From the NCBI GenBank assembly GCA_903888515.1, contig CAISTY010000060.1, positions 17,152 through 81,151 of the forward strand: a stretch of DNA of 64,000 bases. Reading direction: 5' to 3'. Positions 52,737 through 61,824 of this stretch are shown one piece after another. The notes below the pieces were generated by a model, which did not search any database, had not been told where the DNA came from, and was given only the letters and a program-made list of their open reading frames with translations. A program made the translations under genes and the position numbers. Origin of the DNA: Akkermansiaceae bacterium. GTDB lineage: Bacteria > Verrucomicrobiota > Verrucomicrobiia > Verrucomicrobiales > Akkermansiaceae. Within the stretch, counting starts at the first letter, position 1. Each line of letters begins with the position of its first letter.

Positions 52737-53594
52737 TCAGAGCATGTGGACCGGCAATTCCCCGGCATTGGTGGTGCGATCCGGGATTTCAAGCATCTCC
52801 GGGCGGTGTCTTTGTCCGGTGGCCTGGCAGTATTGGGTGGGCCGGATGGCAATGCCCGCCTTCTCAAGCGTGCGCAGCGGGACGTTGGTCAGCAGCAGGT
52901 CGACATTACGCCATGGCATGAGGAATGAGAGGGCGGTCCGCTTCAGTTTGGAATCGTCCAGACAGAAAAGCGCACGGTGGCTCCGCCTCAAAACGGCTTT
53001 TTGCTGCGCGACGATGGTGGTCTGCGAATTCCATAGGCCCTCTTCATTCATGCCCTCACCGGACAGAAAGGCTTGGTCAAAATGCCAGAAATCGAGGCTC
53101 TTGATTGCCATCACACCGAGCAGAACCGATTGACGTGGAAGGAGTTGCCCGGCAACAAGGAACACTTCGATACCGGCGATGTCCGCCAGAATTTCTGCGA
53201 CCGGGATGCTCGGGGTCACCACCGTGAGGGGCACGACAGGCCGCGTGCACAATGCCTCGGCAATCGCATACACCGTCGTGCCGGCATCCAGAAAAAGCGT
53301 GCTGCCAGGCACGATGAAGGAGTGCGCGGCGACGGCGATTTTCTCTTTAGCAGACCGTGACTGGTCGCGTCGCTCGGTGAATGACGGAAACCGGCTGTCA
53401 AATTCCGAAATGGCCCCGCCGTAAGTACGCTTGATTTTTTTCGCCTCTTCCAGCGCCGATAAATCCCGGCGCGCCGTCGCCTCGGATACCCCCAATTGAC
53501 GACAAAGTTCCCCAACAGGTAGAAACCCATGCTGTGCCACCAAAGTGGCCAAGCGCTCCCGTCGGGCTTGTACAATGCGCAAAGGTACTTTCAC
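52737..53594 (-). CDS. DeoR family transcriptional regulator
   Basis: A 285-residue sugar-responsive regulator. The winged helix is at residues 6-60 (LVAQHGFLPVGELCRQLGVS, EATARRDLSALEEAKKIKRT), and the C-terminal DeoR sensor domain includes the sugar-phosphate site DAGTTVYAIAEALCTRP. The start is GTG at 53592-53594. Such regulators are usually relieved by a phosphorylated sugar; fuculose- or rhamnulose-phosphate would fit. One putative operator lies 24 bases upstream of its start, and another in front of pduL, suggesting control of itself and of the operon. It ends 110 bases before pduL on the same strand. Confidence 0.92.
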   Translation of the reverse strand: MKVPLRIVQARRERLATLVAQHGFLPVGELCRQLGVSEATARRDLSALEEAKKIKRTYGGAISEFDSRFPSFTERRDQSRSAKEKIAVAAHSFIVPGSTLFLDAGTTVYAIAEALCTRPVVPLTVVTPSIPVAEILADIAGIEVFLVAGQLLPRQSVLLGVMAIKSLDFWHFDQAFLSGEGMNEEGLWNSQTTIVAQQKAVLRRSHRALFCLDDSKLKRTALSFLMPWRNVDLLLTNVPLRTLEKAGIAIRPTQYCQATGQRHRPEMLEIPDRTTNAGELPVHML

Positions 53595-53618
53595 CGCCCG
53601 CCGGAATTGCCCGTTTTA

Positions 53619-53635
53619 ATGATCGATGTCAATCA
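53619..53635 (-). promoter_or_regulatory. Putative DeoR operator in front of deoR
   Basis: Read on the minus strand, TGATTGACATCGATCAT; TGAT and ATCA at its ends are inverted repeats, and TTGACA inside is a perfect -35 consensus. It lies 24 bases from the regulator's GTG. The near-identical partner at 52659-52675 makes chance unlikely. It also lies in the short interval shared with divergent mutY. Confidence 0.65.
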
Positions 53636-53694
53636 AATTTTCGTGTGACCGGGGGGCGGCCTGGCAGGAGTCCGAGCACGGAGATACATTGGGG

Positions 53695-54783
53695 ATGTCT
53701 GAGATTCGCGTGGCGGAGGCGGCGGTAATGGCGCAGGATTGCCGGCGTGTGATGAAACCCCGATTCGAAATCAGCGTGTTAGAGGACCGCAACGGGTTCC
53801 GGAGCGCGCTGGCGCGGTGGTTTGTTCAACACGGCAAGGACTACCCGTGGCGGCGCACGCGGGATCCGCATGAGATTTTGATTTCCGAGGTGATGCTTCA
53901 TCAGACGCAGATCGCGACGGTGTTAGGGAAAGGATACTACCAGCGTTTTTTGGCGGCCTTTCCGGAATTGCGGTCGCTGGCGGAGGCGGATGACGCGGCC
54001 TTGCTCAAAGCGTGGGAAGGACTCGGCTATTACCGGCGGGCGAGGATGCTGCGCGAAACGGCGCGGGCGGTTCTGGAAAATCATGGCGGGGTGTTTCCGC
54101 AGGATGTGGATTTGTTGATGAAACTTCCCGGCATCGGACGCTACACGGCGGGCGCGCTGCGGGCCTTTGCGTGGAATATTCCCGCGGTGTTGGTCGATGG
54201 CAATGTGGCGCGGGTGCTGGCCCGGCTGCTGGATATTTCCGATCCGGTGGATGACACGGCCGGAATCCAGCGGATCTGGAACCATGCCGCGACATTGGCC
54301 GATCACGTGCGCCCGCAAATCTATCATGCGGCGCTGATGGAACTCGGTCAGGTGGTTTGCCGGCCGGGGGTGCCGGATTGCTTGCAGTGCCCGGTCGCAC
54401 GGTTTTGTCGATCGGACGAACCGGATCGCCTGCCGGTCAAGCAGCGCAAAATTCCGATCACCCGGGTGGACGAACATGCGCTGTGGATGCGCGATGACCA
54501 GGGACGCTTGTTGCTGCACCATGAGGGCGGCAAGCGCCGCACCGGCTTGTGGAAACTGCCAACTCGTGAAGCCGCCGCAATCTCCCATCTAACGGTCCTG
54601 GCGGAACATCGCTATGCGATCACCCGTTACCGCGTGACCTTGTGGGTGCATGATGGAAGCACGTTGCTTCCCCGCTTCCGCCCGTCCGGCGCCGAATCCT
54701 GGCAGACGCCGAGCGGGGTGCCCGCGTTGGCGATCGCCGCGCCATTCCGGCGGGTGATCGAACAATTGTTGGAGAATTCTTGA
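53695..54783 (+). CDS. mutY: A/G-specific adenine DNA glycosylase MutY
   Basis: A 362-residue base-excision enzyme that removes A mispaired with 8-oxoG. The helix-hairpin-helix LPGIGRYTAGALR is followed by the catalytic Asp in VDGNVARVLARL. Glu of SEVMLHQTQI and the PWRRTRDP start are conserved. The [4Fe-4S] cluster has C-x6-C-x2-C-x5-C in CRPGVPDCLQCPVARFC. A Nudix-like C-terminal domain (residues 230-360) is present. Starts at 53626, 53695, 53728 and 53752 are possible; 53626 falls inside the putative DeoR operator and is unlikely. Confidence 0.93.
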   Translation: MSEIRVAEAAVMAQDCRRVMKPRFEISVLEDRNGFRSALARWFVQHGKDYPWRRTRDPHEILISEVMLHQTQIATVLGKGYYQRFLAAFPELRSLAEADDAALLKAWEGLGYYRRARMLRETARAVLENHGGVFPQDVDLLMKLPGIGRYTAGALRAFAWNIPAVLVDGNVARVLARLLDISDPVDDTAGIQRIWNHAATLADHVRPQIYHAALMELGQVVCRPGVPDCLQCPVARFCRSDEPDRLPVKQRKIPITRVDEHALWMRDDQGRLLLHHEGGKRRTGLWKLPTREAAAISHLTVLAEHRYAITRYRVTLWVHDGSTLLPRFRPSGAESWQTPSGVPALAIAAPFRRVIEQLLENS

Positions 54784-54828
54784 AATCAAGTGTGACGTAT
54801 CCGCCTGTTTGTGCTTTCCTCCCTGCGG

Positions 54829-55605
54829 ATGGATGGAATCACGCGGTTATCGATAGTTCTGTTAGCGGGGTGCTTGGTTCAGGCGTGTTCGGTGGCACCG
54901 CAACCCGATACGAGGGTTCCCGGACCGGGAGCCCGCCGGATCGTCGCCCAGCGGGCCAGCGCCGTGGTGGTGACGGATCGGGACGACTTGAGCCGCTGGA
55001 TGAACCGCAAGTGGGTCGTATCCCATACCGCGCACGACGCGGATGGCGGTTCGGCGGCACCGATCGCACCGGACGGGTATTTTCTCACAGCCAATCATGT
55101 GTTGGCGCGGATGACGGGCCGGAAAGTGTTTGTCATCTATCGTGACGGGGCTCGTCTGGCTGCGCAGCAAGCCCGGGTCGTGTGGCGGTCCGCAGGGGCG
55201 GATCTGGCATTGTTGCACATCCCTGTCAGAACCCCGTATTATTACCGCTGGACCCCTCCCGAACGCTGGCTGCCCGTGGGAAGCCTTGTGATCCACGGCG
55301 GCATGGCCACCGGCTTCAAATGGGAATGCGGAAAACTTGGAACCCCGCTGGCTCCAGAGGGCTCACTCACCGGTAACCGGAAATTCAAAATCGATATCCC
55401 GTTGCAACCCGGTGATAGTGGCGGTCCGGTGGTGGACGCGGATGGCGCGCTGGTCGGCATCAACTCGGGGGTCGAGTTCCTCGTGCCCATGGAAACCGCG
55501 TTTTTCGTCGATTCCGAAGCCAACCGCCCGAACACCCGGATGATCGATTCCTTGCTGCGCATGGATCGCGCCCGCAATAGTCGCGGAAATCCCGCCGTAG
55601 AATGA
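54829..55605 (+). CDS. Trypsin-like serine protease, lipoprotein
   Basis: A 258-residue chymotrypsin-fold protease. Its signal sequence ends in a lipobox (IVLLAGCLVQAC), so it is probably lipid-anchored in the envelope. The catalytic residues are readable: His in FLTANHVLAR, Asp in AGADLALLHI, and Ser in LQPGDSGGPVVD. It resembles the DegP/S1C-like single-domain proteins, without a PDZ domain. The ATG at 54829 is used. It follows mutY by 45 bases and precedes a small lipoprotein gene by four bases. Confidence 0.82.
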   Translation: MDGITRLSIVLLAGCLVQACSVAPQPDTRVPGPGARRIVAQRASAVVVTDRDDLSRWMNRKWVVSHTAHDADGGSAAPIAPDGYFLTANHVLARMTGRKVFVIYRDGARLAAQQARVVWRSAGADLALLHIPVRTPYYYRWTPPERWLPVGSLVIHGGMATGFKWECGKLGTPLAPEGSLTGNRKFKIDIPLQPGDSGGPVVDADGALVGINSGVEFLVPMETAFFVDSEANRPNTRMIDSLLRMDRARNSRGNPAVE

Positions 55606-55609
55606 ACCC

Positions 55610-56164
55610 ATGGAGAAGCGCTTGATGGCATGGAAACGCGTGATCTTGGGGATAGGAGGCGGAACGGCGGTTTGTTTCCTGTTAGGGTCGTGTGCGGGTT
55701 TCGACAAGTCGTGGTTGCCGGGAAGTGCCGCGTCGGCGGTGCAAAACCAAATCATGTTGGTGCGCGAGGAACCTCCCTCGTTCGGCTTCAGTCGTTTGGC
55801 GTCACGCTCGAAAATCTATCCGGACCTCGGGCTTTTCCTGCAGCAGCGGGGGATTCCCGACTTTCTGGCGGAGATCGGCGGTACCCAGAACCGGCATTAC
55901 TTCATCCTTTACTACCTGCAAGAACGCAAGGCATTCGCTTGTAGAACCCGCCCGGACCGCGCGCAGGTGCTTGAGTTTGCCGGACCTTACCCGATCACCG
56001 CCCGGGAATACCGCCTGCTGGATGGCTTCCGCCGGGGGAAAGGGCCCGGATCAGCACGAATACGACGGGATCCCAAACAATTTTGCCGTTTGGGAATTTC
56101 TTTCTTGAACGGCAAGGGGGGAGGGGATAGATTGGCTTGCGTCACGGTGGATTGGCCGCCGTGA
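55610..56164 (+). CDS. Hypothetical lipoprotein
   Basis: A 184-residue protein. The signal peptide ends in a lipobox (VCFLLGSC at about residues 21-28), so it is probably lipid-anchored. The middle (GLFLQQRGIPDFLAEIGGTQ, HYFILYYLQERKAFACR) is shared with no family that I can name. The final 50 residues are basic and odd, and a second frame gives a more regular ending to 56108, so a late frameshift is possible. It starts five bases after the protease stop, which suggests an operon. Confidence 0.6.
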   Translation: MEKRLMAWKRVILGIGGGTAVCFLLGSCAGFDKSWLPGSAASAVQNQIMLVREEPPSFGFSRLASRSKIYPDLGLFLQQRGIPDFLAEIGGTQNRHYFILYYLQERKAFACRTRPDRAQVLEFAGPYPITAREYRLLDGFRRGKGPGSARIRRDPKQFCRLGISFLNGKGGGDRLACVTVDWPP

Positions 56165-56222
56165 GCATCATAATCCGGGGTATTCGCCCCATCCATAAAC
56201 AAACCATAACACACCAACAAAC

Positions 56223-56978
56223 ATGAAAACGAATACAAGAATGCATCGGGGTTTCACCTTGGTGGAACTCCTCGTGGTTATATCTATTATCGCCACGCTG
56301 GCGGGAGTCGGCGTGCCGGTCATCATCAGCAAAAAGAAAGACGGGGATCGCACCCAGGCGACTGCCAATATCAAGGAAATCGGCATGGCGATGTTCACCT
56401 TCGAACAAGACTATGGCAGCTATCCATGTAACTCCACCGCAGTCGAAGTTAGAAACAACAACCCGGAATCGAGCGTTGCTTTTGGCAGCTCCTCGTCTAA
56501 CGACTTTTTCCGCCAGTTGATCGCCGCAGGCAGTATCGACTCGGAGACGTCATTCTATGCCAAGGCCCCCTACACGAGAAAGCCGGATAATGTCATGACC
56601 CAGAGCAAATGTCTGGCACCGGGTGAATGCGGGTTCGCATATATCATGGCCACCATGACTGAACCGTTGAGCAGTTCCGGCAACTCCCGCCGTCCGTTGC
56701 TCGCGGCCGCCGTTTTCAACGGATTGACCAATGGCACCTTCGATCCCGATGTCTATGCCAAAAAAGCCGTGATTTTCCGCATCGACACCAGTGCCACTTC
56801 GGAAGCCATCAGACCGTCCGACAAGAAAGTGCTGGTCGGTGGGGGCAAAACCCTCATGCAAGGTGGTGACAGGGACACAGTGTGGGGCTCTGACGTCAAC
56901 CCGGTGATGAAGGCTCCCGAGAAGAACCGCGGCAACGTCTCCAACAAGCTGGATGCTAACAACCCCGACACTCCCTGA
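56223..56978 (+). CDS. Prepilin-type N-methylated protein (type II secretion/pseudopilin-like)
   Basis: A 251-residue protein with the prepilin signal RGFTLVELLVVISIIATLAG: cleavage is expected after Gly, leaving Phe methylated and Glu5 in place. Verrucomicrobial genomes have many such proteins, in which the 200 residues after the helix (KKKDGDRTQATANIKEIGMA, FEQDYGSYPCNS) are variable and their function is unknown. It could be assembled by a type II secretion or pilus-like machine. A rho-independent terminator follows. Confidence 0.85.
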   Translation: MKTNTRMHRGFTLVELLVVISIIATLAGVGVPVIISKKKDGDRTQATANIKEIGMAMFTFEQDYGSYPCNSTAVEVRNNNPESSVAFGSSSSNDFFRQLIAAGSIDSETSFYAKAPYTRKPDNVMTQSKCLAPGECGFAYIMATMTEPLSSSGNSRRPLLAAAVFNGLTNGTFDPDVYAKKAVIFRIDTSATSEAIRPSDKKVLVGGGKTLMQGGDRDTVWGSDVNPVMKAPEKNRGNVSNKLDANNPDTP

Positions 56979-57001
56979 TCCGTCTTTGATTTCCCCCGAC
57001 G

Positions 57002-57033
57002 ACCGGGAGCCCTCATGGGCTCCCGGTTTTTTG
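57002..57033 (+). terminator. Rho-independent terminator
   Basis: ACCGGGAGCCC-TCAT-GGGCTCCCGGT is a perfect 11-bp stem with a short loop (57002-57027), followed by six T. It lies 24 bases after the prepilin-like gene's stop. Confidence 0.93.
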
Positions 57034-57192
57034 TGGCTTGGAAATGAAATCCACTTGCTGTTCGTGCGCGGTTTTCAGACTCATGTCCTTCATCCATGCG
57101 CAGCCTGAAAGAATCATGGAACTTGTTCCGTTCACTTGACGGGTGCGACCCGACACCCCCGCAAATCACTGAAATCATCATCCCGACATCCC

Positions 57193-59157
57193 ATGCATCG
57201 TTTATTCCTCACGACGGCAATGACCGTCATTCTGCCGCTTGCGCCAGCGATGGCGCAGACCACCGCGCCCGCAACACCCGGAGCTAACAGCTTCTACCCG
57301 GCCAATAAGGCGCCGCTGCCGCAAAACGCATACAGCATCCTGCCCCTGGGAACGGTCATGCCGCAGGGCTGGCTCAAACAACAACTCAACATCCAGGCCA
57401 AGAGCCTCACTGGCAATCTGCCAAAATTCTGGAAAAGCCTCGCCCCCGATAGCGGCTGGCTTGGCGGCAAGGGTGAAAGCTGGGAGCGCGGACCCTACTA
57501 CACCGACGGCATGGTGCCCCTCGCGTTTCTCACCCAAGACCCGGAACTGCTGGAGATGGCCCATAAATGGGTCGGCTGGACGCTCGATAACCAGCGTCCC
57601 GATGGTGCTATCGGTCCTGTCAAATGCACTGATTGGTGGCCGCTCGGGTTGATGTGCAAGACCCTCACCCAATACCACGACGCCACCGGTGACCCCCGCG
57701 TGATCCCGGTGATGACCAAGTTCTTTGCTTATATGAAGACGGAACTGCCGAAGCGTCCGCTGCATCAATGGGCGAAAATGCGCTGGGCCGATACCGTGTT
57801 GAGTGCCATCTGGCTCTACAACCGCACCGGCAATCCCGAATTGCTCGAAGTGTCGAAAATGCTGATGTCCCAAGGCTACGATTATGCACAACAATTCTCC
57901 AACTTCGAACCCTTTAGCAAGCCCTCCAAAAACTGGAATCTCGAAAACCATGGCGTGAATGCCGGCATGGCCTACAAAACCCCCGGGGTTATGTTCCAGC
58001 TAACAGGCGAGGCGAAATACAAACAGGCCGTCTATGACGGCATCAGCAATTTCGACAAATATCATGGCCAGGCGGGCGGCACGTTCGCCGCCGACGAATG
58101 TTTCGCGGGCCTGAGCCCGACGCAGGGCACCGAGCTGTGCTCCGTTGACGAGAGCATGTTCTCATTCGCGAACCTGATGGCGATGTTCGGCGACCCGCTG
58201 ATGGGAGACAAACTCGAGCGCATGAGCTATAACGCGTGGCCGGCCACCTTCAGCCCGGATATGTGGGCGCATCAGTATGACCAGCAGGCCAACCAACCGA
58301 TTTGCAGGAGATCCCCGGAAAGATGGTTCATCACTAACAAAGGCGAGGCCAACTTGTTCGGCGTGGAGCCTCAATTCGGCTGCTGCACCGCCAACATGCA
58401 TCAGGGTTGGCCGAAATTTGTGAGACACCTGTGGATGGCGACCCCGGACGATGGCCTTGCCGCAGTGACCCTCGGCCCGTGCTCGGTCACCGCCAAGGTC
58501 AAGGGCGGCAATACTGTTAGCATCGATGTGGTCACGGATTATCCGTTCTCGGATACCATCCAGATGACAATCAAGACGGCGAACCCCGTGGAGTTTCCGC
58601 TGCAACTGCGCATTCCCGCATGGGCCCAGGGCGCGACTATCAAAACCGACCAGACCCTCAGCCCGCAACCCGGAACCTTCGCCACGATCTCCCGCATCTG
58701 GAAAAACGGCGACACCATCACCCTCACGCTGCCCATGAAAATCCGCATCGAACGCCGCTTCAACAACTCCGCCACCGTCCTCAGGGGACCGCTGGTGTAT
58801 GCTCTGAGAATCGGCGAAAACTGGCAGAAGTTCAGAGGCGATGACGCCCACCCGGATTACGAGGTGCTGCCTACCACGCCTTGGAATTATGGCTTGTTAT
58901 TCGACGCGAAGGATCCGGAGAAGTCCTTCAAAATCGTCACCAAGCCGATGGCCGACCCGGTCTATTCTAACAAAAACGCGCCTGTCGAATTGCACGCCAA
59001 GGGCCGGATTGTGCCACAGTGGAAGGAAGCACGCAACAGTGCCGACTTGCTGCCTGTGAGCCCGGTGAAATCCACCGAACCCATTCAGGATATCGTCCTC
59101 ATCCCCTACGGTTGCGCCAAACTCAGAATCACCGAGTTTCCGGTGCTCGAGGAATAA
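57193..59157 (+). CDS. DUF1680 glycoside hydrolase (GH127-like), exported
   Basis: A 654-residue secreted enzyme of the DUF1680/COG3533 family, whose studied members are beta-L-arabinofuranosidases. A signal peptide (MHRLFLTTAMTVILPLAPAMA) starts at the ATG at 57193. In the (alpha/alpha)6 barrel, E314 and C316 in GTELCSVDE and the Cys pair C397-C398 in QFGCCTANMHQGWPKF fit the zinc-thiolate active site described for GH127. The C-terminal beta-sandwich covers residues 420-640. The substrate here is unknown. The gene stands alone, downstream of the terminator. Confidence 0.87.
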   Translation: MHRLFLTTAMTVILPLAPAMAQTTAPATPGANSFYPANKAPLPQNAYSILPLGTVMPQGWLKQQLNIQAKSLTGNLPKFWKSLAPDSGWLGGKGESWERGPYYTDGMVPLAFLTQDPELLEMAHKWVGWTLDNQRPDGAIGPVKCTDWWPLGLMCKTLTQYHDATGDPRVIPVMTKFFAYMKTELPKRPLHQWAKMRWADTVLSAIWLYNRTGNPELLEVSKMLMSQGYDYAQQFSNFEPFSKPSKNWNLENHGVNAGMAYKTPGVMFQLTGEAKYKQAVYDGISNFDKYHGQAGGTFAADECFAGLSPTQGTELCSVDESMFSFANLMAMFGDPLMGDKLERMSYNAWPATFSPDMWAHQYDQQANQPICRRSPERWFITNKGEANLFGVEPQFGCCTANMHQGWPKFVRHLWMATPDDGLAAVTLGPCSVTAKVKGGNTVSIDVVTDYPFSDTIQMTIKTANPVEFPLQLRIPAWAQGATIKTDQTLSPQPGTFATISRIWKNGDTITLTLPMKIRIERRFNNSATVLRGPLVYALRIGENWQKFRGDDAHPDYEVLPTTPWNYGLLFDAKDPEKSFKIVTKPMADPVYSNKNAPVELHAKGRIVPQWKEARNSADLLPVSPVKSTEPIQDIVLIPYGCAKLRITEFPVLEE

Positions 59158-59335
59158 GCCCATTCCCCCGGGGGCCGGCACCGTTCCGAGTGCGTCACAC
59201 CTCGTCGGGGACGACGAACGGTGCGCGTTGTTGTTCCTTCACCAGCGCGTTGGCGGCGGCATTGTCTGTGCGGGATCATGCCCTCGCACGACCAGAAGAT
59301 ATGAAATCTTGGCAAAAAAAACGCAAGGATCCATA

Positions 59336-60379
59336 TCACTGGTTGGCCTTGTCGAAGGCCGCGTCAAAGGCGACCGCGCTGCCGGGGAAATCGAGGCTGC
59401 GCACGAACGAGGCGGCCTCGGCACCGCCGTGAACGCGGTCCATGCGGATGTCCTCCCACTCGACTGATAGAGGGCCGCGATAGCCGACGTCGTTGAGCGC
59501 GACGATGATATCCTCGAACTCAATGTCGCCACGACCGGGCGAGCGGAAATCCCAGAACCGGCGGGCGTCGCCGAAATCCGTGTGCCCGCCGAAGACCCCG
59601 ACCGAGCCGTCACCGTGGCTCCACCAGACGTCCTTCATGTGGACGTGGAAGATCCGGCAGCCGAACTCGCGGATGAATTTCACATAGTCCACGCCCTGAT
59701 AGCCGAGGTGTGACGGGTCGTAGTTGAAGCCAAAGCGTTTGTGCTGGCCGACGGCGGCCAGGGCGCGCTGGGCGGAGGCGATGTCGAAGGCGATTTCGGT
59801 CGGGTGGACTTCGAGGGCGAAGTTCACGTCCGCCTTGTCGAACGCATCGAGGATGGGCAACCAGCGCTTGGCGAAATCCTTGAAGCCTTTTTCGTAATAC
59901 TCTTGCGAGGTCGGCGGGAAGGCATAGATCGAATGCCAGATCGAGGATCCCGTGAAGCCGTTGACCACGGCGGGAAACTCGTCCTTGCCATTGCGGTCGG
60001 GCTTGGCGTTGAAAAACGCGCGGGCCGCCTTGGCTGTGACCATCATTTTTTTGGCGGCACGTTTGCGTACGCCTTCCGGATCGCCATCGCCCCAAACATC
60101 GGCGGGCAAAATCGCCTGATGGCGCGAATCAATGAGATCGCAGATCGCCTGGCCCACAAGGTGGCTCGAGATCGCGTAACAGGTGAGGCCGTTGTCGCCG
60201 AGCAACTCCCATTTTTCCTTCACATACGCTTTGCTGGAGGCGGCGGCATCAACGTCGAAATGATCGCCCCAGCAGGCGAGTTCAAGACCATCGTAACCCA
60301 TTTCGTAAGCGAGTGGGGCGAGTTTTTCGAGCGGCAGATCGGCCCATTGGCCGGTGAAGAGTGTGACGGGTCGTGACAT
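59336..60379 (-). CDS. Sugar phosphate isomerase/epimerase-like TIM-barrel protein
   Basis: A 347-residue AP-endonuclease-2-like (xylose isomerase-like) barrel. The ATG at 60377-60379 gives [20 protein letters not shown]. Metal-ligand segments are [47 protein letters not shown] and the C-terminal [13 protein letters not shown]. Such proteins isomerise or epimerise sugars or inositols in the cytoplasm; the substrate is unknown. It stands alone on the minus strand, between the DUF1680 gene and a truncated glycosidase-like gene. Confidence 0.87.
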   Translation of the reverse strand: MSRPVTLFTGQWADLPLEKLAPLAYEMGYDGLELACWGDHFDVDAAASSKAYVKEKWELLGDNGLTCYAISSHLVGQAICDLIDSRHQAILPADVWGDGDPEGVRKRAAKKMMVTAKAARAFFNAKPDRNGKDEFPAVVNGFTGSSIWHSIYAFPPTSQEYYEKGFKDFAKRWLPILDAFDKADVNFALEVHPTEIAFDIASAQRALAAVGQHKRFGFNYDPSHLGYQGVDYVKFIREFGCRIFHVHMKDVWWSHGDGSVGVFGGHTDFGDARRFWDFRSPGRGDIEFEDIIVALNDVGYRGPLSVEWEDIRMDRVHGGAEAASFVRSLDFPGSAVAFDAAFDKANQ

Positions 60380-60433
60380 GATTGTTAGGATTGGGGTTGG
60401 ATAGGGACAGGTTGCGGAAATTCCCAACCCGCA

Positions 60434-61195
60434 TCAATACAAAAAACGCACCTTTTTTCCTTGCCACCCACATGGCCACGTATCTGGCAGACGTGCATGC
60501 CGGTCTGGCGTGTTTGCAGGTGCGATGCCGACGATTGTGAGTGGCCTTGGTTTGCGATCCCAAGAACCGGTGCCTGCAGTGTGGACGCCGCGTGTCAATA
60601 TCTGTGCATTGCCCGCCAGCGTGTTGTGGAGGGTCACCGCTTCCGCCGTGCTGCGGCCTGTGGGGTCGTCCGGTTTGCGGTGCACGATGGTGGCGGCATT
60701 GTGCGCGTCGATGTTGAGGGCGGGCGCGTTCGCGCGGATCGCGAAGGACTTGGGCGGAGCGGCTTCAAATGGCGAATAGACCTGCCCATCGGATGCTGCC
60801 AGTCCTATCAGATCCGCCGTGCCGGGATCCGGCTTGGGTGCGGGCCACGGCTCGAAAAAGTGGCAGTTGATGGCAAGTTGGGCGTTTTGTTCCTTGAGAA
60901 AATCCAGGGTGGTCTGCTTGATGGTGTCCAATGTTCCGGCGTGCGGTGTGACCCGGAAGCGCAGGCCGGAAGTCTTCAAATCGATGAGCAGGACATGCAT
61001 TTTCACCGGTCGGGGCCGCAACTCGTCACGCGCGATGCGGGTCACTCCGGCAAACGGATGGGTGATCGTTTCACCCGCCCATGCGGCCAATCCCGGGACC
61101 CAACCGGCCAATCCCACCACCCCCACTGCGAGTGCCCGGATCGTTTTGCGCACAACGCTCCGGTCGCACCATCCCGGTCTATCAGTTCCGTTCAT
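60434..61195 (-). CDS. Phosphodiester glycosidase-like (NAGPA-type) exported protein, C-terminally shortened
   Basis: A 253-residue protein with an export signal (ALAVGVVGLAGWVPGLAAWA). The domain resembles the phosphodiester glycosidase family in HVLLIDLKTSGLRFRVTP and QLAINCHFFEPW. The family normally ends with a G(x)DxxGRxLxxxxVDG-type block; here the protein instead ends KPRPLTIVGIAPANTPDRHA..., so its last part looks missing or frame-shifted. It may be a pseudogene. The next gene begins only 54 bases beyond, so no room remains for the missing part. Confidence 0.55.
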   Translation of the reverse strand: MNGTDRPGWCDRSVVRKTIRALAVGVVGLAGWVPGLAAWAGETITHPFAGVTRIARDELRPRPVKMHVLLIDLKTSGLRFRVTPHAGTLDTIKQTTLDFLKEQNAQLAINCHFFEPWPAPKPDPGTADLIGLAASDGQVYSPFEAAPPKSFAIRANAPALNIDAHNAATIVHRKPDDPTGRSTAEAVTLHNTLAGNAQILTRGVHTAGTGSWDRKPRPLTIVGIAPANTPDRHARLPDTWPCGWQGKKVRFLY

Positions 61196-61641
61196 GCTTG
61201 TTTCCTTCCACCTTGGGCGGGATGGAGATCATGCCGGATTCCGGCGTCTTGGGCTGGCGTTTCAAGCGCTGCGCTCACGCAGGGGAGCTGTCCTCCATGG
61301 GAGAAGGCGATCACGACAGCAACTTGAAATGCGTTTCGTGGGTTCATGCCGGGAAATCTATCGCGCACGGTGGCTGCTGGCCAGTGGCATTCCATCAAAC
61401 TACGCGCCAATGTGGCCAGCGCGGAAAAACCTGGCCCGATATGTTCTAATTCTCTTGCTGCCCGGCTGGGTCCGCTGGTAAATCGTCCTGCCACAATGTC
61501 TGACCAAGTTCCCGCCGTCCTTTTTCCAAGTGTCCATGCGCTGATGACACACGCATGGATGCTTGCATTGCCAACGGTGGTCCAAGCGGATGGGCACGGT
61601 TTGTCAGGCAATTCCAGCAAACGGTTTTGGTTTCCATCTAC
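61196..61641. other. Intergenic stretch with no recognised gene
   Basis: About 446 bases between the phosphodiester-glycosidase-like gene and tRNA-Thr. Frames open on either strand look like low-probability shadows with odd composition. No repeat, hairpin or family match is seen. Confidence 0.5.
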
Positions 61642-61717
61642 GCCGGCTTAGCTCAGTTGGTAGAGCAGCTGATTTGTAATCAGCAGGTCATCAGTTCGAG
61701 TCTGATAGCCGGCTCCA
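61642..61717 (+). tRNA. tRNA-Thr (UGU anticodon)
   Basis: A full cloverleaf: acceptor GCCGGCT pairs with AGCCGGC; D arm GCTC...GAGC; anticodon stem GCTGA/TCAGC with loop TTTGTAA, anticodon TGT at 61675-61677; T arm with GTTCGAGTC. CCA is encoded at 61715-61717. The anticodon reads ACA and related Thr codons. The zone just after it is decayed and holds mobile-element remains. Confidence 0.97.
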
Positions 61718-61824
61718 TCGAAAATCAATGAGTTACGGAGCGAAAAACGCTAACAAAATGTTAGGTTGGTGCCCTTTCCCTGCCCTTATTCCAAACTCCC
61801 CCGGCATGCTTCCCGCCGTGCCGT

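Noticed and set aside
61192..61620. A 142-codon open frame on the minus strand
   Set aside because: It has no motif, no signal peptide, and odd mixed composition; it overlaps the start of the phosphodiester-glycosidase-like gene.
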